Assembly: GCA_905233595.1 (NCBI GenBank) | Contig: CAJOFI010000017.1 | Coordinates: forward strand, 1-8,560 | DNA from: an uncultured Oscillospiraceae bacterium | Lineage (GTDB): Bacteria; Bacillota; Clostridia; Oscillospirales; Oscillospiraceae | Direction of reading: 5' to 3' | Length of the DNA stretch: 8,560 nucleotides | Shown: piece by piece, positions 1 to 4,786 of the stretch | How positions within the stretch are numbered: the stretch's first letter is position 1 | Layout: each line of letters starts with the position of its first letter | Program-made: the position numbers and the translations under genes | Notes under the pieces: model-generated | What the model was told of the DNA's origin: nothing | The model's database searches: none | The model's input: the letters and a program-made list of their open reading frames with translations, nothing else

Positions 1-41
1 GCGAACGGTTCAAGGGAACCGTTCGCTTGCCGCGTTTTTTT
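1..41 (+). terminator. Hairpin plus T-tract terminator at left edge
   Basis: Positions 1-11 and 16-26 form a perfect 11-bp inverted repeat around the 4-base loop AAGG, and a run of seven T lies at 35-41. The 8 bases between arm and T-run (TTGCCGCG) are unusual for an intrinsic terminator. They would be explained if the stem continues with the complement of those bases just left of the window, which is inferred and not visible. On the plus strand it would end transcription of an unseen gene to the left. It also lies downstream of the minus-strand deacetylase operon and could act in both directions, but the minus-strand T-run, if any, is outside the window. Confidence 0.7.
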
Positions 42-254
42 ACGGGATCACCGCGCAGAACAGCGCCCCGGTCTTTTCACAGACGCGGGGCATTGGCATT
101 TGTTCATTTGGCGACGAGCTATCCGACGTTTTGGAGAGTGACGCTTTTCCAGATCCGGTAGGCCGCGAAGCACACGAGCAGACACAAAAGATACACAGTT
201 ATAATCCTCGTCGGAAACCGCCATCCCCATTGCGTTTTCGTATATGGTTTTCAC
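40..254 (-). pseudogene. Possible frameshifted small single-pass membrane protein
   Basis: No intact gene is visible between the deacetylase stop and the left terminator. On the minus strand, however, three short frames join into one protein if one A is removed from each of two A4 runs, near 227-231 and 144-147. The joined product would be about 70 residues. It begins at a GTG at 254, continues through an aromatic/basic stretch (QWGWRFPTR), and then has a clear hydrophobic helix (IITVYLLCLLVCFAAYRIW). A Ser-rich hydrophilic tail follows, with two Cys near the end, and the stop is TAA at 40-42. As sequenced, the helix frame has no ATG start and ends at TAG (119-121). I do not recognise the family. 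The ribosome site is weak (AAAGAAAAG upstream of the GTG). It could be a decayed gene, sequencing indels, or chance open frames. The helix is the only strong evidence. Confidence 0.3.
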
Positions 255-317
255 TTTTCTTTCGCGATTTGCCGGAAAAAACGATCTGTAGAAGCGCCGG
301 AAGCGGCCGGGCGTTGT

Positions 318-1079
318 TCACGCCCCTGCCTCCGGGAGACAGTGCATCTGCGTCTGCCCGAGGACGCGAAAGCCCTCCGCGCAGGGGCAGAGAGCGCGCA
401 GCCCGAAATCGGCGGCGCGCAGCTTCAAATACGTCGCGACCGCGTCGCGCGCGGGAAACTGGCTCTTGTGGCAGTCATAGATGCTGTGAAGCTGCCGGGA
501 GAGATAGCCCGTGGTGTTCACAAATTGATTGGGCTTTGCCGTCATGTAGTAAGCAAGCGCCTGCAGCCTGACCGCCGGAAGCCCCATGGCGCCCATGATG
601 CCGGGATTCGGCGCAAAGCAGGCGAGACGGCGCACGGCTTCGCCCGCGTTGAGGTGGTCGGTGTGGCATTCGCTCGTGACGCAGGGGTCGGGGGCGAAAA
701 TAACGTCGGGCTTAAAGTCCGCGATCACCCCGGCGATCCCCGCTTTCAGCGCCTCAAGCTCGTAGAAGCCGCCGTCGGAGAAGGGGAGAAAGCGCAGATC
801 CTTCACGCCGAGAAGCGCCGCCGAAGCCTCGGCCTCTTTTCTCCGCACGGCGGCGAGGCGATCCCCCGCAAGGCCGGCGGGCGCGTGGTCGGTGCCGTAG
901 CGCCCGTCGGTGCAGATCAGAAAGCAGACTGCCTTCCCCGCGTCGGCAAGCTTTGCCGCCGTCGCGCCCGCGCCGATCTCAATATCGTCCGGGTGCGGGC
1001 CGACGAAGAGATAGCGCTCGAAGCGTTCAAGCTTCGGCAGCGGCGCGGCAAAGCGCAGGACCAGCCGCGTAAGGCTCAT
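318..1079 (-). CDS. PIG-L family zinc-dependent deacetylase
   Basis: This 253-residue protein belongs to the PIG-L/LmbE superfamily, zinc hydrolases that remove N-acetyl groups from amino sugars and sugar conjugates (GlcNAc-PI, mycothiol, bacillithiol and antibiotic pathways). The hallmark GPHPDD lies at residues 27-32. By analogy with MshB, His29 and Asp32 would be zinc ligands, Asp31 the general base, and His142 of the HTDH motif (139-142) the third ligand. The family-typical arginine/glutamate helix (RRKEAEASAALLGV) follows at about 79-92, and an acidic-Gly loop (PFSDGGFYE) at 99-107. There is no signal peptide or membrane segment, so it is probably cytoplasmic. The start ATG overlaps the stop of the upstream symporter gene as ATGA, and its own ribosome site is weak, which suggests translational coupling. 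The substrate cannot be read from sequence. Co-expression with a glycoside-type symporter favours an imported acylated sugar or glycoside, which is an inference. BshB-like bacillithiol synthesis is a less likely alternative because no bsh genes are adjacent. Confidence 0.9.
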   Translation of the reverse strand: MSLTRLVLRFAAPLPKLERFERYLFVGPHPDDIEIGAGATAAKLADAGKAVCFLICTDGRYGTDHAPAGLAGDRLAAVRRKEAEASAALLGVKDLRFLPFSDGGFYELEALKAGIAGVIADFKPDVIFAPDPCVTSECHTDHLNAGEAVRRLACFAPNPGIMGAMGLPAVRLQALAYYMTAKPNQFVNTTGYLSRQLHSIYDCHKSQFPARDAVATYLKLRAADFGLRALCPCAEGFRVLGQTQMHCLPEAGA

Positions 1080-2566
1080 TTGCGGGCCTTGAGCGCGGCG
1101 CAGATGCGCTCGTACTCGGCCTCATCCAGCGTGTAGCGTTTCTTGTAGAGGATGTAAGAGAGGAACATGAGCAGGCAGGGCAGCACCGTCATCACGGCGA
1201 GCAGGCCGACGGACTGACCGGGGTGCACGCCCTGGAGAAGCTGTTCGATGGCGCTGGCCTTCTCCTCGACGCCGAGCTCCCCGCGGTTTGCAAGCTGCTC
1301 AAAGCCCGCGATGCCGTTGGTGAAGGAGAGGACGTTGAAAACAAGGTAAGCGACGTAGGCGATCGCGGCGTTGAGCGCGGAGGCAAGCTTCGTCAGGAAG
1401 GGACGCAGGGAGGAGACGATGCCCTCGTCGCGGGTGCCGTGGCGGTACTCGTTGTATTCCACGGTGTTCATGATGGAGATCATCATAATGAGGTAGAAGC
1501 CGTACTGCCCGAAGTTTGCGAGCATATAGCCCACGGTGATGAGCAGGAACTTGAGATCCATGCCCAGCGCGGCAGCGGCACCGGACTTGAGCGCAAGCCC
1601 CGCGATCAGCATCAGCGCATAGCCGATGCCGGAGACCAGCATCAGCACGTCCATAAGCTTCTTGCGGCTGAGGTGGCGGGAGATCATCGGATAGAAGATC
1701 ATCAGCAGCCCCGTGACCATCATGCCGAGGGTCTGGAAGGTGCCGAAGAGGCCGCCGGAATAGCCGAACTCGAGGTAGATGTAATTCATGCCGACGCCGG
1801 AGAGGACGATACCGTTGCCCACCTGCTGCAGCAGGAAGATGAGCGCGATCCACATGAGCTGATCGTTGCCGGTGATGGTGGAGATGATCTTCTTGAAGCT
1901 CACGGGAGGCGCGGGCTCGTCGTTATAATTGCGGACCTCCTTGACGCCGAAGACCGTGAAGGCCAGGAACACCGGGCCGAGCACCGCGATGATGAGCGCC
2001 ACGCGCCCATAGGCGGTGACGGCGTTGCCGCCTATGGCGGAATCCCCCGCGGTGAGGGCGGGGATCAGCGCCGCGGCCAGCATGCCGCCGATGCCTGCAA
2101 AGAGCGTCGCGCGGGAGGTGAGCTGGTTTCTCGTGTTCGCGTCAGAGCTCAGCGCGGGCACCATGCCCCAGTAGGAGATATCGTGCATGGTGTAGGTGAT
2201 CGAATAGAGCAGGTACACCAGCGCGAAGAAGGCCACGAAGCCCCAGCCCTGCAGCCTGGTGTTGAAGGCCGCGTAGATGACGAGGGAGGTGGTCAGAATG
2301 CCGATGACGAGCCAGGGCTTGAACTTGCCCCAGCGGCTGCGGGTGCGCTCGATGATGTTGCCCATGATGGGGTCGTTGAGCGCGTCGAAGACACGGGCGG
2401 CGACCATGATCGCGGTGATCGCGCCGAGCTGCGCCGCGTTGAGCTCGCGCGTGAAGAGGACGAAGGTCAGTAGATAGCTGTTTACGAGGTTGTACATCAT
2501 GTCCCGCCCGACGGTGCCGAGGGGGAACATGAGCAGGTTCCGCCTGGTGATTTTTTTCTCATCCAT
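1076..2566 (-). CDS. GPH-family sugar/glycoside:cation symporter (MelB-like)
   Basis: This 496-residue, highly hydrophobic protein has about twelve predicted membrane helices and matches the glycoside-pentoside-hexuronide:cation symporter family of the major facilitator superfamily. The family signature is clear: ARVFDALNDPIMG (57-69) followed by TRSRWGKFKPW (75-85) in the first cytoplasmic loop. Arg58, Asp61 and Asp65 align with MelB Arg52, Asp55 and Asp59, the cation-site residues. Asp22 (GRDMMYN) and Asp129 (MHDISYW) align with MelB Asp19 and Asp124, the sugar-site acidic pair. Na+, Li+ or H+ coupling and a sugar-like substrate are therefore plausible; the actual solute is unknown. I chose ATG at 2566 over an upstream in-frame ATG at 2608. 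It has GGAG at 2576-2579 with 9-nt spacing, and the promoter -10 at 2599-2604 overlaps the longer version. Its stop overlaps the start of the deacetylase gene. Confidence 0.92.
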   Translation of the reverse strand: MDEKKITRRNLLMFPLGTVGRDMMYNLVNSYLLTFVLFTRELNAAQLGAITAIMVAARVFDALNDPIMGNIIERTRSRWGKFKPWLVIGILTTSLVIYAAFNTRLQGWGFVAFFALVYLLYSITYTMHDISYWGMVPALSSDANTRNQLTSRATLFAGIGGMLAAALIPALTAGDSAIGGNAVTAYGRVALIIAVLGPVFLAFTVFGVKEVRNYNDEPAPPVSFKKIISTITGNDQLMWIALIFLLQQVGNGIVLSGVGMNYIYLEFGYSGGLFGTFQTLGMMVTGLLMIFYPMISRHLSRKKLMDVLMLVSGIGYALMLIAGLALKSGAAAALGMDLKFLLITVGYMLANFGQYGFYLIMMISIMNTVEYNEYRHGTRDEGIVSSLRPFLTKLASALNAAIAYVAYLVFNVLSFTNGIAGFEQLANRGELGVEEKASAIEQLLQGVHPGQSVGLLAVMTVLPCLLMFLSYILYKKRYTLDEAEYERICAALKARK

Positions 2567-2575
2567 AGCTTTTTT

Positions 2576-2579
2576 CTCC
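2576..2579 (-). promoter_or_regulatory. Ribosome-binding site of the symporter gene
   Basis: GGAG on the minus strand lies 9 nt before the ATG at 2566. It decides the start: the alternative ATG at 2608 would lie upstream of the promoter -10 element and so would not be on the transcript. Confidence 0.75.
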
Positions 2580-2598
2580 GTTCTGATAGAATACAGAT

Positions 2599-2627
2599 AT
2601 TGTATCATTTTGCGTCGGAGAGCGCAA
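2599..2627 (-). promoter_or_regulatory. Promoter of the symporter-deacetylase operon
   Basis: On the minus strand a -35 TTGCGC (2622-2627) is separated by exactly 17 bp from a -10 TACAAT (2599-2604). The -10 is preceded by TGA, giving the extended TGn element. The predicted start of transcription is near 2592, leaving a short leader with the GGAG ribosome site. The -35 lies inside one copy of the 10-bp repeat AGCGCAAGCG, so a repressor binding there would block transcription (inferred). Confidence 0.65.
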
Positions 2628-2680
2628 GCGTTTCAACGTGTTATTCTCGTTATATGCTTCACAAGCTACAAGCGCAAGCG
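2621..2680. repeat. Pair of direct repeats AGCGCAAGCG in divergent promoter region
   Basis: The 10-mer AGCGCAAGCG occurs at 2621-2630 and again at 2671-2680, exactly 50 bp start to start (about five helical turns). The second copy extends to GCGCAAGCGCG, an imperfect GCGC-AA-GCGC palindrome. The first copy covers the -35 of the minus-strand promoter. The arrangement resembles a pair of operator sites for DNA looping, but no regulator gene is visible in the window and chance is possible. Confidence 0.35.
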
Positions 2681-2730
2681 CGATCTTCGCTGTCCTGCTC
2701 ATATAAAATACACAAATCGACAAAAAACAG

Positions 2731-2759
2731 GAGACAAACGCCGAATAATCTGATAAAAT
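2731..2759 (+). promoter_or_regulatory. Predicted promoter for the PhzF-YvcK operon
   Basis: A -35-like GAGACA (2731-2736, matching TTGACA at four of six positions) lies 17 bp before TAAAAT (2754-2759). The latter is preceded by TGA, an extended -10. Transcription would start near 2766, giving a leader of about 35 nt. The -35 is weak; the extended -10 may compensate. Confidence 0.5.
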
Positions 2760-2800
2760 ACCGTAAGTGATAACAAAGACTGACAACGATTGGGTGGTGC

Positions 2801-3586
2801 ATGATGAAACAATACGTGGTGGACGCCTTTACGGACAGGGTTTTTCACGGCAACCAGGCGGCGATCATCGTTCTGGAAGACTGGCTCTCCGAGAGCCTGA
2901 TGATGGACGTTACAAGAGAGAACAATTTTTCCGAGACCGCGTTCACGGTGAAGGAAGGGGAGAAGTACCGTCTGCGCTGGTTCACGCCCGGCGGGGAGAT
3001 CGACCTCTGCGGGCACGCGACGCTCGCGGCGGCCTACGTGCTGCTGCGCTTTTACGAGACGGCGGCGGAGCGCGTCGTGTTCAGTACCCTCTCCGGCGAC
3101 TTGACGGTGCAGCGGCGCGGGGAGCTGCTGGAGATGGAGCTTCCCGCCTATGAGCTGAAAAAAACGCCGGTCAGCCCGGAGCTGGAGGCGGCGCTCGGCG
3201 TGAAGGTAAGGGAGGCTTATCTCGCGCGCGACCTCCTGTGCGTGCTGGAGGACGAGAAGAGCGTGTGCTCCTTCACGCCGGATCTGGAGCGCATCAAGGC
3301 GCTTGACGGGCTGCTGCTGCACGTCACCGCGCGCGGGACTGCGGCGGACTGCGTCTCGCGCAGCTTCGCGCCGAAGCTCGCGGTCGCGGAGGATCCGGTC
3401 TGCGGCTCGGGGCACTGCCATATCATTCCCTACTGGGCGGATACGCTCGGCAAAGACGAGCTTGTGGCGTATCAGGCCTCCCGGCGCGGCGGCACGCTCT
3501 ATTGTCGCCGGGAGGGGAACAAGATCTTCATGGCGGGCAAGGCCGCGCTTTATTCCGTTGACGAGCTGTATTTGGAGAGGAGCTGA
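2801..3586 (+). CDS. PhzF family epimerase/isomerase
   Basis: This 261-residue protein is of the PhzF phenazine-biosynthesis-like family, cofactor-free isomerases of diaminopimelate-epimerase fold built from two similar halves. The N-terminus KQYVVDAFTDRVFHGNQAA is diagnostic. The catalytic glutamate is Glu45 in NNFSETAF, equivalent to Glu45 of PhzF. WFTPGGEIDLCGHATLA (60-76) and EDPVCGSGHCHIIPYW (197-212) form the two conserved active-site loops. The length is near the lower end for the family (about 260-300). There is no signal peptide, so it is cytoplasmic. The start could be ATG at 2801 or the adjacent ATG at 2804; the GGGTGG site at 2792-2797 is better spaced for 2804. No phenazine genes are present, so a phenazine role is not supported. 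Most family members of this kind have unknown substrates. The next gene starts 7 bases after its stop, so the two are co-transcribed. Confidence 0.92.
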   Translation: MMKQYVVDAFTDRVFHGNQAAIIVLEDWLSESLMMDVTRENNFSETAFTVKEGEKYRLRWFTPGGEIDLCGHATLAAAYVLLRFYETAAERVVFSTLSGDLTVQRRGELLEMELPAYELKKTPVSPELEAALGVKVREAYLARDLLCVLEDEKSVCSFTPDLERIKALDGLLLHVTARGTAADCVSRSFAPKLAVAEDPVCGSGHCHIIPYWADTLGKDELVAYQASRRGGTLYCRREGNKIFMAGKAALYSVDELYLERS

Positions 3587-3593
3587 CGATAAG

Positions 3594-4541
3594 ATGAAAA
3601 AGGTCGTGGTATTCGGCGGCGGAACGGGGATCTCCTGTCTGCTCTCGGGGCTCAAGCAGTTCCCGGTGGACGTGACCGCCGTCATCACCGTGAGCGACAA
3701 CGGCAGCAGCACGGGCGTTTTGAAAAAGGAGCTGGACATTCCCGCCGTGGGCGACGTGGGAAAGGTGCTGCTCTCCATGGCAAACGTGGACGACGACTTC
3801 GTCACGCTCCTGCGCTACCGGTTCAGCAAGGAGGGCAGCCTCTACAACCATCCCGTGCGGAACATCCTGCTTGCGGCGCTCATTGACATCAAGGGCAATC
3901 TCACCGAAGCGACGCGCTACATGGCGGAGCTTCTCAACATCCACGGCACCGTGCTTCCGCTCACGGAGGAGAGGGTGGAGCTGGTCGGGACGAGCCGGGG
4001 AAAGGAGTTTTTCGGCGAGGAGGAGGTCAGCGCCAACGTGCGCCACATCCGCAAGCTGAGTTATGACCACAGCATCCACGTAGTAGACGAGATCGAGGGC
4101 AAGATCGCGGAGGCAGACCTCATCATTTTCAGCCCCGGGAGCCTTTACACCAGCATCCTCCCGCATCTGCTGGCGCCGGAGATCTGCAACGCACTTGCTG
4201 AGGCCAAGGCGCCCTTGATGTACGTCTCCAACCTCGTGACCCAGCCAGGGGAGACGGACGGCTACACCGTGGGCGACCATCTGCGCAAGCTCAACAAGTA
4301 TCTCAAAAACCGCAAAATTGACCTCGTGGTGGCGAATAACTCCGAAATCGACCCCGCCATCACGGAAAAATACATCACGACGGAGAACAAGCGCATCGTC
4401 CCGCTCGACACGGAGCGCATCAAAAAGATGGGCGCGCGCATCATCCAGGACAACATTTTCTGCATCGAGGAGGGGAGGATCCGCCACAACGCGATGAAAA
4501 CCGCGTTTCTGATCTTCTCCTATCTGATGGAGAGCGAATAA
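3594..4541 (+). CDS. yvcK: YvcK/CofD-family protein (gluconeogenesis factor-like), divergent
   Basis: This 315-residue cytoplasmic protein is of the YvcK (UPF0052/CofD-like) family, nucleotide-sugar-binding proteins needed in Bacillus subtilis for growth on gluconeogenic carbon and for cell-wall homeostasis. Visible motifs are VVVFGGGTGIS (4-14), VSDNGSSTGVL (33-43), PAVGDVGKVLLSMAN (50-64), NHPVRNILLAAL (85-96), ADLIIFSPGSLYTSILPHLL (174-193) and YVSNLVTQPGETDGYTVGDHL (210-230). Length is normal. Compared with B. subtilis YvcK as I recall it, several conserved loops are altered: DDGGSSG is DNGSSTG, GDIRN is GDVGK, and GHxxGN is NHPVRN. Substrate preference may therefore differ. It also lacks the common rapZ-yvcK-whiA neighbourhood and instead follows phzF. 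The start ATG at 3594 is preceded by AGGAG (3578-3582, 11 nt away). Translation ends with tandem TAA TAA. The larger in-frame open frame upstream is an overlap with phzF and is not coding. Confidence 0.88.
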   Translation: MKKVVVFGGGTGISCLLSGLKQFPVDVTAVITVSDNGSSTGVLKKELDIPAVGDVGKVLLSMANVDDDFVTLLRYRFSKEGSLYNHPVRNILLAALIDIKGNLTEATRYMAELLNIHGTVLPLTEERVELVGTSRGKEFFGEEEVSANVRHIRKLSYDHSIHVVDEIEGKIAEADLIIFSPGSLYTSILPHLLAPEICNALAEAKAPLMYVSNLVTQPGETDGYTVGDHLRKLNKYLKNRKIDLVVANNSEIDPAITEKYITTENKRIVPLDTERIKKMGARIIQDNIFCIEEGRIRHNAMKTAFLIFSYLMESE

Positions 4542-4549
4542 TAAGTTTC

Positions 4550-4616
4550 GAGTTTTGATGAATTCCGACTTCTGTTTATCCGTTTTTCTCAAAACTCAGC
4601 ACTCAAAACTCAAAAC
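4550..4616 (+). repeat. CTCAAAAC short repeats with inverted partner after yvcK
   Basis: TCAAAACTC occurs at 4589-4597 and 4603-4611, with a third partial copy (TCAAAAC) at 4610-4616. The exact reverse complement GAGTTTTGA lies at 4550-4558, just after the yvcK stop. A foldback between the first block and any of the copies would form a 7-9 bp AT-rich stem upstream of the main terminator. This could stabilise the mRNA 3' end or be slippage-generated low-complexity sequence. Confidence 0.5.
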
Positions 4617-4655
4617 GAAGGGGGATGTGATTTTTCACAGCCCCTTCATTTTTTT
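4617..4655 (+). terminator. Intrinsic terminator of the PhzF-YvcK operon
   Basis: GAAGGGG (4617-4623) pairs with CCCCTTC (4641-4647). Inside, TGTGA (4626-4630) pairs with TCACA (4635-4639) around a TTTT loop, with a small 2+1 internal bulge. A run of seven T follows at 4649-4655. It is a textbook rho-independent terminator and separates this operon from the next promoter. Confidence 0.92.
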
Positions 4656-4716
4656 GTTCAGATAGAACGGGAACGGTTCGTGTAAATTAACAAACTGTTA
4701 AGAAAGGAAAAAATAC

Positions 4717-4745
4717 TTGAAATTCTTGAAGGGGAATGATAGGAT
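4717..4745 (+). promoter_or_regulatory. Promoter of the activase-like gene
   Basis: TTGAAA (4717-4722) is followed after 17 bp by TAGGAT (4740-4745), which is preceded by TGA as an extended -10. The predicted transcription start is near 4752, with a leader of about 35 nt ending in the ribosome site AGGGGA (4775-4780), 6 nt before the ATG at 4787. Confidence 0.65.
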
Positions 4746-4786
4746 ATTTTGTCAAATCGAATCGTTTTGTAAAAAGGGGAATCAAC

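Noticed and set aside
65..91. Ten-bp hairpin with one bulge as a possible terminator for the minus-strand operon
   Set aside because: The stem (GCCCCG-GTCT with AGAC-G-CGGGGC) is real in sequence, but no T-run follows it on either strand. The left-edge hairpin is the better terminator candidate.
342..1136. 264-codon plus-strand frame opposite the PIG-L deacetylase
   Set aside because: The minus-strand frame has intact catalytic motifs. This one is Arg/Ala/Gly-rich without motifs.
1223..2473. 416-codon plus-strand frame opposite the symporter
   Set aside because: It is composed of charged and Gly/His/Glu-rich low-complexity sequence antisense to a conserved transporter, with no ribosome site or family motif.
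2801..3586. PhzF as evidence of a phenazine biosynthesis cluster
   Set aside because: No phzA/B/D/E/G-like genes are present, and most PhzF-family proteins in Firmicutes are unrelated to phenazines.
2699..3805. 368-codon minus-strand frame opposite phzF and the start of yvcK
   Set aside because: It runs antisense through two well-supported genes and the intergenic promoter region and has no recognisable domain.
4589..4616. CTCAAAAC repeats as a CRISPR-like array
   Set aside because: The units are 8-9 bases with spacers of 5 bases or less, and no cas genes are present. This is simple low-complexity repeat sequence.
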